In this document: positions 43,089-52,255 of the stretch, in pieces
Position numbering within the stretch: position 1 is the first letter of the stretch
How the letters are laid out: every line of letters begins with the position of its first letter
NCBI RefSeq assembly: GCF_031581265.1
Contig: NZ_JAVLBQ010000003.1
Location: 71,686-135,685 of the forward strand
DNA: 64,000 nt
From: Gracilimonas sp031581265
GTDB taxonomy: Bacteria > Bacteroidota > Rhodothermia > Balneolales > Balneolaceae
Reading direction: 5' to 3'
Program-made: the position numbers and the translations under genes
Notes under the pieces: model-generated
Databases searched by the model: none
What the model was told of the DNA's origin: nothing
What the model saw: only the letters and a program-made list of their open reading frames with translations

Positions 43089-44129
43089 ATGAACAAAGAC
43101 ATCAAAATTACTACGCTTAAAAAGAACTGGACTACCGAATCCGGGCATTCATTTTCTGAAGTAGATATTGCCTGGAAAAGCTGGGGTTCCTTAAATGAGA
43201 ACCGCGATAACGTACTCCTGATATGTCATGCTTTAACAGGTCATGCTGCAGCCGATGAATGGTTTAGCGGGTTGTTTGCTGAAAGTGGCATCCTTAATCC
43301 AGAAGAGCAATTTATCTTATGCATCAACGCGCCGGGAAGTTGCTACGGTTCAACCGGTCCAACCTCTATCAACCCAAAAGCTGACAACCCATGGCAAGCT
43401 GACTTTCCTGATATCACAATAAGGGACATCGTCACTTTTCAACAGCTTTTGCTCGATGAGTGGGATATCACCGGCATTGAAATGGTAATAGGCGGATCTA
43501 TGGGTGGGATGGTTGCGCTTGAATTTGCTCTCATGGATCAGCGGGTTAAATCGGCTGCGCTTTTTGTTATGGGGAAATCACATTCTCCCTGGGCTATAGG
43601 AATCAGTGAGGCTCAGCGACAAGCCATTCAAGCAGATGAAAACTGGAAAGATGGATTTTATGATCTGAATAATCCACCCAAAAAAGGATTAGCTGCTGCA
43701 CGGGCCATGGCCATGATTACCTACCGCGCCCCTGGAAATTATCAAGCCAAATTTGGTCGTGACATTCACCCCGAAAAAAATATCTACCAGGTTGAATCTT
43801 ATCTCCGCTACCAAGGTGAAAAACTGGTGCAGCGATTTGATGCCAACACCTACATCATTCTCTCCAAAGCCATGGATTCGCATGATGTTTCCCGCGATCG
43901 TGGATCATTTAAAGACGTATTGGGGAGCTTAAAAAAACCTGTACTCATTGCCGGCTTCACAAGCGACATGCTCTACCCTATCGAGGAGCAACGCGAATTA
44001 GCTGATCTCATTCCCAACAGTCACCTTGCAGAACTGGAATCCCCATACGGACACGACGCTTTTTTGATCGAATTCGAAAAACTGAACGCCGAACTCAAAT
44101 CATTTTATAACGCAATCAAAGAAACTTAA
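43089..44129 (+). CDS. metX: Homoserine O-acetyltransferase MetX
   Basis: 346 residues from ATG 43089; a TTG at 43080 would add three. Alpha/beta hydrolase of the MetX family: VLLICHALTGHAAADEW, NAPGSCYGSTGPTSINP, nucleophile elbow IGGSMGGMVALEFAL (Ser about 147), catalytic Asp in GFTSDMLYP and His in LESPYGHDAFLIE. It acetylates homoserine, the substrate for MetY. The gene lies 200 bases after metY behind a terminator and repeat, and two bases before hom. Confidence 0.94.
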   Translation: MNKDIKITTLKKNWTTESGHSFSEVDIAWKSWGSLNENRDNVLLICHALTGHAAADEWFSGLFAESGILNPEEQFILCINAPGSCYGSTGPTSINPKADNPWQADFPDITIRDIVTFQQLLLDEWDITGIEMVIGGSMGGMVALEFALMDQRVKSAALFVMGKSHSPWAIGISEAQRQAIQADENWKDGFYDLNNPPKKGLAAARAMAMITYRAPGNYQAKFGRDIHPEKNIYQVESYLRYQGEKLVQRFDANTYIILSKAMDSHDVSRDRGSFKDVLGSLKKPVLIAGFTSDMLYPIEEQRELADLIPNSHLAELESPYGHDAFLIEFEKLNAELKSFYNAIKET

Positions 44130-44131
44130 TC

Positions 44132-45220
44132 ATGTCACTTGCACTCAAAAAAACAGTACCTGAATCAAAGAAACACAAGAAAACACTCTCCATTTTTGTA
44201 GCCGGAATTGGCGCTGTCGGAGGAACTTTATTGAAGCAAATCACCGGACTAAAACACTCCTCATTTGATCTCGATATTATCGGGATTTGCAACAGCCGGT
44301 TTGTACGCTGGTATCCTTCAAAGAAAGAATTGAATATTTCCTCGGAAATTCAAAAAGACACAGAAACAAATTGGGACGAAATCACCAAAAAACTCATTGC
44401 CAGATCTGATGATAATATCATATTTGTGGATGCAACGGGAAGTAAAACCGTGGCCGAAATCTACTCTGAATTATTAAAGCACGGAATACATATTGCAACC
44501 CCAAGTAAGCGCGCCAATTCCCTTTCACAACATTATTTTGATGAACTTATTCAATCATCAAAAAAAGGCCGTTCTCACTATCGGTTTGAAACAGCCGTGG
44601 GTGCCGGACTTCCCATCATAAGTACCTTAAAAACATTGTTGAACAGCGGAGATGAAATCACAAAAATCTCCGGCGTTGCCTCTGGTACAATGACCTTCCT
44701 ATTCACTCAGTTGCAAAACGGAACTCCATTTAGTGAAGCGGTTAGAAAGGCCAAAGCAGGCGGATACTCTGAACCCGATCCACGGAATGATCTTTCCGGT
44801 GAAGATGTAGCCCGGAAATTTTTAATCCTGGCCCGCACCTGTGGCTATCAATTTGAGCGGAATCAAATTCGGGTAGATACCCTTGTTCCTGAAAAACTGA
44901 TCGAACTCTCATCTCAAGAATTTCTTGAAAGGCTGCCAGACTATGACAGCCACTGGAAAAGCCGAAATGCACAGGCTATGGTCAACAATCGAAAACTGCG
45001 ATATGTTGGGGAATTCACGCCTGAAGGAATTTCGGTTGGGGTGAAAGAAGTCAAAGCAGATTCTCCCCTTGCCAACTTGAAGGGAACTGATAACTTGTTG
45101 CAGATATACACCAGACGTTACGCAGATTCCCCGATCGTAGTTCAGGGCCCCGGAGCCGGTAAAGAAGTAACCGCAGCCGGTGTTTTGGGGGATATTATTG
45201 ATATTGGTGAGTTGGTTTAA
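44132..45220 (+). CDS. hom: Homoserine dehydrogenase
   Basis: 362 residues. FVAGIGAVGGTLLKQI (about 25-40) is the NAD(P) loop; FVDATGSKTVAEIYSELLKHGIHIATPSKRANS, RFETAVGAGLPIISTLKTLL (catalytic region) and GVASGTMTFLF, SEPDPRNDLSGEDVARKFLILAR follow. It resembles the dehydrogenase half of ThrA; the aspartokinase half and an ACT domain are absent. It makes homoserine for MetX. The two-base gap to metX implies co-translation, completing a homoserine to homocysteine route. Confidence 0.93.
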   Translation: MSLALKKTVPESKKHKKTLSIFVAGIGAVGGTLLKQITGLKHSSFDLDIIGICNSRFVRWYPSKKELNISSEIQKDTETNWDEITKKLIARSDDNIIFVDATGSKTVAEIYSELLKHGIHIATPSKRANSLSQHYFDELIQSSKKGRSHYRFETAVGAGLPIISTLKTLLNSGDEITKISGVASGTMTFLFTQLQNGTPFSEAVRKAKAGGYSEPDPRNDLSGEDVARKFLILARTCGYQFERNQIRVDTLVPEKLIELSSQEFLERLPDYDSHWKSRNAQAMVNNRKLRYVGEFTPEGISVGVKEVKADSPLANLKGTDNLLQIYTRRYADSPIVVQGPGAGKEVTAAGVLGDIIDIGELV

Positions 45221-45325
45221 GGAATTCAAAATGGAAAATTTAAAATTTTGAATTACTCTCCTTTGTATATCTTTATATTTTGGAGAACAAAATCCTGATA
45301 ACACTATTTCATTACAATCAATCTT

Positions 45326-46462
45326 ATGAGATTACTCCCCCTATTACTCATCTCTATTCTTTTCCTACAAACAGGGTATTCACAAGACCGTCAAAGAGCC
45401 CGTGACCTCGGTATCAAACCGGGAATATTAACACCGGGTGCTTTGAATGCCATCACTGATGTTGACGGAGTAAAAGTAGGGCATCGAACGATTATTGAAG
45501 GGGAAGATATTCGCACCGGTGTTACCGTAATTATGCCGCATGGGGGAGATCTCTTCAAATCGAGAGTACCGGCTGCGGTTTATGTAGGCAATGGTTTTGG
45601 AAAAGCATTGGGGTTTACCCAGGTACAGGAATTGGGAGAAATTGAAACCCCAATCGGACTTACAAATACCCTTAGCATTCACACCGTAGCGAATGGTATC
45701 ACGGATTATGTACTCCGTCAGCCCGGCAACGAAAATGTACGATCTGTAAATCCCGTAGTCGGTGAAACCAATGACGGATGGCTAAATGATATTCGCGGCC
45801 GACATGTGACCATGCAACATGTGTTTGATGCCATCGAAAATGCAAAAGATGGACCTGTTGAAGAAGGCAGCGTTGGCGCCGGAACTGGAACATCAGCCCT
45901 TGGTTTTAAAGGAGGTATCGGAACTTCCTCCCGACAACTTCCCGATGAATATGGTGGATATACCGTAGGAGTTTTGGTGCAATCCAATTTTGGGGGTGTC
46001 CTTACTATCGACGGAGCTCCGGTTGGCGAAGAGCTGGAAAACCATTATATGGCAAGCGATGTTCCGTACGATGTTGACGGCTCCATCATGATAGTAGTTG
46101 CTACCGATGCTCCCCTCCTTTCGCGAAATTTAGAACGACTCGCCAAAAGGGCCCTGCTTGGTATTTCACGAGTTGGAGGATTCGCCTCAAACGGAAGCGG
46201 CGATTACGTGATCGCTTTTTCAACCAGTGAAGATATTCGAATTGATACCAGGACATCCGGTTCAACCCAAAGCTATACAGAACTGGAAAACTCAGCTACA
46301 ACTCCACTCTTCCTTGCTGCTGTGGAAGCAACCGAAGAAGCCATTCTCAATTCCCTATTTATGGCTACCACTGTCACCGGAGATCGAGGTCATACACAGC
46401 AAGCTATACCTATAAATGAGGTCCTCGAAATCATGGAAAAACACTCCCTTTTGGAGGAGTAA
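45326..46462 (+). CDS. Secreted P1-family (DmpA-like) aminopeptidase
   Basis: 378 residues. Signal peptide: LLPLLLISILFLQTGYSQ. Family motifs: LGIKPGILTPGALNAITDVDGVKVGH, GVTVIMPHGG, AVYVGNGFGKALG, GAGTGTSALGFKGGIGTSSR. The self-cleavage site of this Ntn-type hydrolase is Gly-Ser in VDGSIMIVVATDAPLL (about residues 250-252), giving two chains with Ser as N-terminal nucleophile. It removes N-terminal residues from peptides in the periplasm. Independent gene between the met operon and the dcw cluster. Confidence 0.92.
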   Translation: MRLLPLLLISILFLQTGYSQDRQRARDLGIKPGILTPGALNAITDVDGVKVGHRTIIEGEDIRTGVTVIMPHGGDLFKSRVPAAVYVGNGFGKALGFTQVQELGEIETPIGLTNTLSIHTVANGITDYVLRQPGNENVRSVNPVVGETNDGWLNDIRGRHVTMQHVFDAIENAKDGPVEEGSVGAGTGTSALGFKGGIGTSSRQLPDEYGGYTVGVLVQSNFGGVLTIDGAPVGEELENHYMASDVPYDVDGSIMIVVATDAPLLSRNLERLAKRALLGISRVGGFASNGSGDYVIAFSTSEDIRIDTRTSGSTQSYTELENSATTPLFLAAVEATEEAILNSLFMATTVTGDRGHTQQAIPINEVLEIMEKHSLLEE

Positions 46463-46712
46463 ATAGAGCCATTTTGGTACCCTTTTTTGTGCACAGAAAT
46501 CAGTGTTCTATTAATTAGAGTCTGTAAGACATAATAATCTTCCATTCTCTCCCACTGATGTTCCACTTTTCCTTTCGTGAATACTGCCCAATCCAAAATC
46601 GACCTTCAGGCTTAGTATTTGAGGATTTTTAATGTTTCTGCTTGTATTCACCTTATTTGGGATACGATCAAAGTGCTGTTCAAAACAATTTTTAAAGATT
46701 TAATGGAAAGCT

Positions 46713-46769
46713 CTTGACACATAGTGGTGGTTTGGGGTACATTGTGGGGTGAAGTGGGAGATTGTGGGG
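46713..46769 (+). promoter_or_regulatory. mraZ promoter with MraZ operator repeats
   Basis: GTGGGG (46744), GTGGGA (46754) and GTGGGG (46764) recur at exactly 10 bases, preceded by degenerate GTGGTG (46724) and GGGGTA (46734). MraZ is known to bind TGGGN repeats at 10-bp spacing upstream of its own gene. TTGACA at 46713-46718 is a possible -35 with TACATT (46738-46743) as a loose -10 inside the repeats, so binding would block the promoter. The rest of the 46463-46819 gap holds no gene. Confidence 0.8.
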
Positions 46770-46819
46770 AGCACTCTATTCTCACTTAATTTTAGCAATC
46801 TAAACACCGCAGGGATATC

Positions 46820-47287
46820 GTGCCAAGTTTCAAAGGACAATACGAGCATAGTATAGATGCCAAGGGGCGAGTAGCCTTCCCTGCAAAGTTACGCAAATCT
46901 TTAAGTCCGAATGCACAAGAACGCTTCACTGTAGTGCGCGGACAAGAGCCATGTCTTTATTTATATCCCGAAGATGAATGGCAAAATGTAGAAGAGAAAT
47001 TATCCCGCATCAACAACTTCACAAAGAAAGGCCGCCTGGCTAAAAGAAACTTCTTGCGCTATGCGGAGGATGTATCCCTCGATAGACAAAACCGGATTGC
47101 CCTCCCCTCCGATCTTACTGACTACGCTAAAATAGATGGTAAGGCCGTATTCCTCGGGATGGGTGAATATATAGAAGTCTGGGATCCTGAAAAACTAGCC
47201 GAAGCTGATGAAGCACTTGAAGACGGTGCTTTTGAGGAGATTTTTGAACAAGTAATGAGTGATAATCCCGAAACCGATGATAGCTGA
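46820..47287 (+). CDS. mraZ: Transcriptional regulator MraZ
   Basis: 155 residues from GTG 46820, with CAGGGA a few bases upstream. Two SpoVT/AbrB-like halves: FKGQYEHSIDAKGRVAFPAKLR (residues 4-25) and RNFLRYAEDVSLDRQNRIALPSDL (about 75-98). It forms a ring-shaped DNA-binding protein that represses the dcw promoter by binding GTGGG repeats, which are present here. First gene of the cluster, overlapping or adjoining rsmH. Confidence 0.95.
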   Translation: MPSFKGQYEHSIDAKGRVAFPAKLRKSLSPNAQERFTVVRGQEPCLYLYPEDEWQNVEEKLSRINNFTKKGRLAKRNFLRYAEDVSLDRQNRIALPSDLTDYAKIDGKAVFLGMGEYIEVWDPEKLAEADEALEDGAFEEIFEQVMSDNPETDDS

Positions 47288-47288
47288 T

Positions 47289-48215
47289 ATGACTTCATAT
47301 ATAGAACATATCCCGGTTTTACTGAGCGAATCAGTTGAGGCCCTCATCACTGAAGAGGATGGCACTTATATAGATGGCACTCTTGGCGGAGGCGGCCATT
47401 CCAAAGAAATTTTGAATAAGCTTGGTGAAAACGGACGGCTATTTGGCATCGACCAGGATGATGAGGCGCTTGAAGCTGCTTCAAACAGAATTGGCGATGA
47501 CCACCGTTTTACCCCCATAAAAGGCAATTTTGGCTATCTGACCACTATTCTACCTCCCCATACCCACGGTCAGATAGCCGGAATCCTTTTGGATCTTGGT
47601 GTTTCCACTCATCAAATTAAAGAACCTGAGCGTGGTTTTAGTTTTCAGGAAGATGGTCCCCTTGATATGCGCATGGGAAACCTATCCGGTGTCTCAGCTT
47701 ACCAAGTGGTAAACGAATATGACTATGAAAAACTCCGCGATATCATCTTCCACTACGGAGAAGAAAAACAGAGCCGAAAAATTGCGAAAGCGATAATTGA
47801 AGCACGTCCCGTTGAAACTACCGGTGAATTACAGAAGGTGGTTTCATCCGTTGTAAACAAGCATTATGAAGTGAAATCGCTGGCTCGTGTTTTCCAGGCC
47901 ATCCGTATTGAAGTGAACAGAGAACTGGAGATGCTGGAAAAAGTTTTGGAGCAGTCTTTGGAAGTATTGAAACCCGGCGGACGTATTGAAGCTATTTCCT
48001 ATCACTCCCTTGAAGACCGCATTGTAAAACGATTTTTTAAATCCGGGAACTTCAAAGGTAAAATAGAAAAAGACTTTTACGGAAACCCGATATCCCCAAT
48101 CAAGCCTGTAAACAAACAGGTTATAATCCCCACCAAAGAAGAGGTTTCCGAAAACCCCGCAGCACGAAGCGCTAAACTTCGGATTGCTGAAAAAGTAGAA
48201 GGAGGTGAATCATGA
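47289..48215 (+). CDS. rsmH: 16S rRNA m4C1402 methyltransferase RsmH
   Basis: 308 residues from ATG 47289 (TGATATG junction with mraZ); ATG 47277 is also possible. HIPVLLSESVEAL, the SAM site YIDGTLGGGGHSKEIL, FGIDQDDEAL, LLDLGVSTHQIKEPERGFSF, GPLDMRMG and the C-terminal ISYHSLEDRIVKRFF are the MraW/RsmH signatures. It methylates the ribosomal P site and is a fixed member of dcw clusters. The stop overlaps the ftsL start (ATGA). Confidence 0.96.
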   Translation: MTSYIEHIPVLLSESVEALITEEDGTYIDGTLGGGGHSKEILNKLGENGRLFGIDQDDEALEAASNRIGDDHRFTPIKGNFGYLTTILPPHTHGQIAGILLDLGVSTHQIKEPERGFSFQEDGPLDMRMGNLSGVSAYQVVNEYDYEKLRDIIFHYGEEKQSRKIAKAIIEARPVETTGELQKVVSSVVNKHYEVKSLARVFQAIRIEVNRELEMLEKVLEQSLEVLKPGGRIEAISYHSLEDRIVKRFFKSGNFKGKIEKDFYGNPISPIKPVNKQVIIPTKEEVSENPAARSAKLRIAEKVEGGES

Positions 48216-48619
48216 TTGTACAATCCCCACTGAAGAAACATGATATTCGCCCAAACCTTCGTAAAGTTCCTTCCCCAAATGGAAATAATGGAACTCAAAA
48301 TAATAGCAAAGGTAATTTTGCCCCCAAAACCAAGGGTAAAGTCAGCATGCCCAAAATCAAACCCTGGAAAGTTATTCTGGGTAGTATACTGATTGGTATA
48401 ATGGGTTTGCTTTATCTAACCCACGTCTTTTCCACGCAGCAGCTGTTGGAAGAAGTTCAGGCTATAGAAGCAGAATACAACCGGGCAAGGGCGCAATACG
48501 ATGAGCTTAAGCTTAGCTATGATCGTATGGTTGGTCCTGCTGATATTTACCAAAAAGCGGAAGAGCAGGGCTTTATAAATGGCGGGCCTGCCGAAGAAGT
48601 CATCATCATAGAGGAGTAA
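48212..48619 (+). CDS. ftsL: FtsL-like cell division protein
   Basis: 135 residues. A basic, disordered cytoplasmic tail (residues 1-48) precedes one membrane segment (WKVILGSILIGIMGLLYLTHVF) and a periplasmic coiled coil (QLLEEVQAIEAEYNRARAQYDELKLSYDRM). The topology and position between rsmH and ftsI identify it as FtsL although the sequence is poorly conserved. It would form the FtsQ-FtsL-FtsB bridge activating FtsWI. Overlaps rsmH by four bases, three bases before ftsI. Confidence 0.8.
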   Translation: MIVQSPLKKHDIRPNLRKVPSPNGNNGTQNNSKGNFAPKTKGKVSMPKIKPWKVILGSILIGIMGLLYLTHVFSTQQLLEEVQAIEAEYNRARAQYDELKLSYDRMVGPADIYQKAEEQGFINGGPAEEVIIIEE

Positions 48620-48622
48620 AAG

Positions 48623-50794
48623 ATGGATGAACGTACTGCCATATTGAGCCGAATGTTTATTATATTAGGACTACTCCTTCTGATACCCTTTGCCTTAGGA
48701 TTTCAACTTCTTCGCGTCAATTATTTTGAAGGAGATGAGCTTAGAGCACTTTGGAATAAACAAGCCATTGACCAAATCCCCATTCCTGCTCAGCGTGGCA
48801 ACATCTACGATGCCAACGGAACACTTCTGGCTACCAATGCCGTAGATTATAAACTCGCATTTGACCCAAAGGTACCTAACAATGGCAAAATTGGTGTTCC
48901 TCAAGATAAGGTGAAAGCTTTAACTCAGAAGCTTGCATCACTGACTGACAAAAGTGCCGCTTATTATCAAAACAAAATTAATTCGGCTCCCTCACAATCA
49001 AGATATATTGTCTTAGAGAATAATCTCTCTGTCATTGCTAAAGACGAGATCAAGGCGCTCAATATTAAAGGAGTGATATTAGAGGAAAACTATCGAAGAA
49101 AATACACTTTTGGATCACTCGCAGCTCATGCCCTTGGATTTGTAAACCACGAATCTAACGGAAGAATTGGAATTGAGGCTTTCTATAATAATGAACTAAA
49201 AGGAGAAGACGGCCTCAGGCAAGTACGACGAGATCCATTTAACCGAATTTTTGAATACGTAGGCGCCCCCAAGAAACTTCCCAGAGACGGATATTCTCTT
49301 CACACCACCATTGACGCATACCTTCAGGCCATCCTTGAAGATGAACTTAAGGCAGGAGTTGAAAAACACTTAGCTACCTATGGTACCGGAATTATCATGG
49401 ATCCCAAAACCGGTGCAATCAAGGCAATGGCCAATTATCCTACGTATGACCCCAACTATCCTGCAAGCAGTGAAGAGGAGAACCGCCGAAACTTCGCAGT
49501 ATCTGACATGATAGAACCTGGCTCCACTTTTAAACTAGTTACTGCCATTGCTGCTGTAGAACAAGGGTTGGTTGATTTTGATGAGGTTTTTGAGACTCCC
49601 GATAATGGTGAGGTTGTGATTCATGACCTTACCCTACGTGATCATGACCCTTTGGGTGATCTTACTTTCCAGGAAGTTATTCAAAAATCCTCCAATGTGG
49701 CTACTGCTGAAATTGCCATGAGAATGGAGCCGGATGTATTCTATCAATATGCCCGAAATATGGGCTTTGGCACTGAAACCAATATTGACCTGATTGGGGA
49801 AGTTGAGGGAAGTCTTGCCAAACCCTATCAATGGAGTTTGGTGACGCTCCCATGGATGTCTCACGGATATGAAATTCAAACTACTCCCTTGCAAATCACC
49901 CAAGCGTACTCAGCCTTTGCTAATAATGGAGTGATGATGCGTCCCTATTTGGTAAATCGTGTTGAAGATAAAAATGGAAATGTGATTTCTGAGCATGAGC
50001 CTGTTAAGATTCGGAGAGTGGCTAAAGAATCAACCGTAGAAAAATTACTGCCCATATTTGAAAGTGTGGTAGCTGATTCCGGAACCGGTGATTTAGCCCA
50101 GGTTGACGGACTTCGAATTGCAGGAAAAACCGGTACCGCTAAAAAGGTTGTGAATGGACGATACACCAACAGGTACCGAGGATCTTTCGTTGGATTTTTC
50201 CCGGTGGAAGTCCCAAAATATGTCGTTTTCATTTTATTAGATGAGCCAAAGACAAGCGGTTACGGAGGATTTACAGCAGGACCAATTTTCAAAAATGTGG
50301 CTACCCGTATCGCAGGCCTGGACAGTGACATTCAGCGAAACATGAAGAATGATGAGGTCTTTAATCCTCTTACTGCCCGGATGCCTCTATTAAAAGGACT
50401 TTCTAAACAACAAGCCGAGGTGCTGCTAACAAATTTGAACCTTCCCTATGACACGGAAGGAAATGCAGGATATGTAGCACAACAATCCCCTGAGGCCGGA
50501 ACAGAGATTTCACGGGAAAACGAAATTAAAATTACCCTGTCGGAAACTTATTCAACCGAAGAGGGTGAAAAGGTAAAAGAAGGCTTTGCAGAAATTCCCG
50601 ATCTGAAAGGAATGAATATGAGACAAGCCACTACCCTTTTAACCGATTTAGGTTTAAAAACTGAAATCATTGGTTCAGGAACAGTATTAGCTCACTACCC
50701 CAGAGCCGGAGAATGGCTTCGCGAAGGCTACACCGTTACCGTTCGTGGCAAAGCTCGTTCACTTAATTCATTAACCCAAGTTAGCAATCAATAG
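48623..50794 (+). CDS. ftsI: Division-specific penicillin-binding protein FtsI with two PASTA domains
   Basis: 723 residues. One N-terminal membrane anchor (MFIILGLLLLIPFALGFQLL), the pedestal with PAQRGNIYDANGTLLATN, and the transpeptidase with SxxK in EPGSTFKLVTA (about 298), SxN in KSSNVATAE and KTG in AGKTGTAKK (about 500). C-terminal PASTA domains lie at about 585-650 and 653-715. PASTA tails are normal in FCB-group FtsI but not in E. coli. It cross-links septal peptidoglycan with FtsW. It is followed directly by murE. Confidence 0.95.
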   Translation: MDERTAILSRMFIILGLLLLIPFALGFQLLRVNYFEGDELRALWNKQAIDQIPIPAQRGNIYDANGTLLATNAVDYKLAFDPKVPNNGKIGVPQDKVKALTQKLASLTDKSAAYYQNKINSAPSQSRYIVLENNLSVIAKDEIKALNIKGVILEENYRRKYTFGSLAAHALGFVNHESNGRIGIEAFYNNELKGEDGLRQVRRDPFNRIFEYVGAPKKLPRDGYSLHTTIDAYLQAILEDELKAGVEKHLATYGTGIIMDPKTGAIKAMANYPTYDPNYPASSEEENRRNFAVSDMIEPGSTFKLVTAIAAVEQGLVDFDEVFETPDNGEVVIHDLTLRDHDPLGDLTFQEVIQKSSNVATAEIAMRMEPDVFYQYARNMGFGTETNIDLIGEVEGSLAKPYQWSLVTLPWMSHGYEIQTTPLQITQAYSAFANNGVMMRPYLVNRVEDKNGNVISEHEPVKIRRVAKESTVEKLLPIFESVVADSGTGDLAQVDGLRIAGKTGTAKKVVNGRYTNRYRGSFVGFFPVEVPKYVVFILLDEPKTSGYGGFTAGPIFKNVATRIAGLDSDIQRNMKNDEVFNPLTARMPLLKGLSKQQAEVLLTNLNLPYDTEGNAGYVAQQSPEAGTEISRENEIKITLSETYSTEEGEKVKEGFAEIPDLKGMNMRQATTLLTDLGLKTEIIGSGTVLAHYPRAGEWLREGYTVTVRGKARSLNSLTQVSNQ

Positions 50795-52255
50795 TTGACA
50801 CTCGATACTATCATAGAAATTTGTAAACCGCTTCACGTCAGTAATAAAGATATTGACCATGAGTTGACTACGTTCGTACTCGATTCCAGGGAAGCGGAAC
50901 CGGGTTCGGTATTTATTGCTATCAGGGGCACCCAGGTTGACGGGCACATGTTTTTGGAAGATGCCATAGACCGTGGGGCAAAAGTAATTATCTGTGAAGA
51001 ATCATTCTACACTGAAGAGGAAGATGTTTGTGTAATAGAAGTTGAAAACACCAAACCTCTTGCAGGCCCCCTTGCACAAGCTTTCTATGGAAATCCGGCT
51101 AAGAATTTAAAAGTAATCGGGATTACAGGAACTAACGGTAAGACAACGACTGCAACTTTAGTATATCAAACACTCCGGGCTTGCGACAAAAAAGCGGCAT
51201 TACTCGGTACTGTAAGCAAGAAAATTCTGGATGATGAGTTTGACAGTAAACTCACCACAAGCGATCCCATCGAGCTTGCCGCTGATATGCAACAAATGGT
51301 TGATATGGGATGTGAATATTTAGTAATGGAAGTATCATCCCACGCTTTACATCAGCACCGGGTAGCAGGGTTCGATTTTGAAGTGGCTGCCTTTACGAAT
51401 TTAAGTCACGATCATCTTGACTACCATGAAACCCTGGAGGAATACGCCAAAGCAAAACAAATGCTTTTCAACACTCTTCCGGAAACCTCAACAGCTGTGG
51501 TCAATATTGATGACAAATTTGGAAAAGAGATGCTGACCAACTGTAAGGCAGAACAAGTATTCCTCAGTTTTGATAACGAGACCGCTTACATACTCAACAA
51601 TTCAGCGGAAGGAATTTCTGTCATCATAGATGGTGAAAAAATTGAAAGTTCTTTAGTGGGTAAATTTAATGCTTACAACCTGGGGCTCAGTTTTCTGATC
51701 TGTGAAACCTTGGAATTACCTGTCTCAGATATTAGTGCTGCACTAAGTAAAGCTAAAGGAGCCGCCGGACGTATGGAGCCGGTAAAAACAGATAATGAAA
51801 ATCAGCCATTGGTAATTGTGGATTATGCCCACACTCCGGATGCCCTTCAAAATGTATTATCTACCCTCTCTGCCGTAAAAGATGCTGAACAGAAGCTCAC
51901 CGTAATATTCGGCGCAGGAGGAGACCGGGATACTTCCAAACGACCTGAAATGGCCAAAGTATCTCAAGAATATGCAGACTCTATCATTGTAACGAGCGAT
52001 AATCCCCGTACCGAAAATCCTGATCTGATTATTGCAGACATACTTTCAGGCTTTGATAATCTCGAGAATGTTAAAAGTATCACTGATCGTAGAAAAGCCA
52101 TTGAATACGGCATCGAACATGCTGCTTCAAATGATATCGTACTGATTGCCGGAAAAGGCCATGAAGATTATCAGGAAATTAATGATGAACGATTTCCTTT
52201 TGATGATCGAAAAATTGCCCTCGAATTTTTGAATCTTAATACTGGGGGTAACTAA
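50795..52255 (+). CDS. murE: UDP-MurNAc-tripeptide synthetase MurE (meso-DAP type)
   Basis: 486 residues from TTG 50795, the base after the ftsI stop. FVLDSREAEPGSVFIAI, the ATP loop GITGTNGKTTTAT (about 109-121), EVSSHALHQHRV, FTNLSHDHLDYH and DYAHTPDAL are Mur ligase motifs. The specificity motif DNPR (TSDNPRTENP, about 402) marks addition of meso-diaminopimelate, as expected of a Gram-negative wall. It is followed by mraY with a one-base overlap; murF, usually here, is absent. Confidence 0.96.
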   Translation: MTLDTIIEICKPLHVSNKDIDHELTTFVLDSREAEPGSVFIAIRGTQVDGHMFLEDAIDRGAKVIICEESFYTEEEDVCVIEVENTKPLAGPLAQAFYGNPAKNLKVIGITGTNGKTTTATLVYQTLRACDKKAALLGTVSKKILDDEFDSKLTTSDPIELAADMQQMVDMGCEYLVMEVSSHALHQHRVAGFDFEVAAFTNLSHDHLDYHETLEEYAKAKQMLFNTLPETSTAVVNIDDKFGKEMLTNCKAEQVFLSFDNETAYILNNSAEGISVIIDGEKIESSLVGKFNAYNLGLSFLICETLELPVSDISAALSKAKGAAGRMEPVKTDNENQPLVIVDYAHTPDALQNVLSTLSAVKDAEQKLTVIFGAGGDRDTSKRPEMAKVSQEYADSIIVTSDNPRTENPDLIIADILSGFDNLENVKSITDRRKAIEYGIEHAASNDIVLIAGKGHEDYQEINDERFPFDDRKIALEFLNLNTGGN

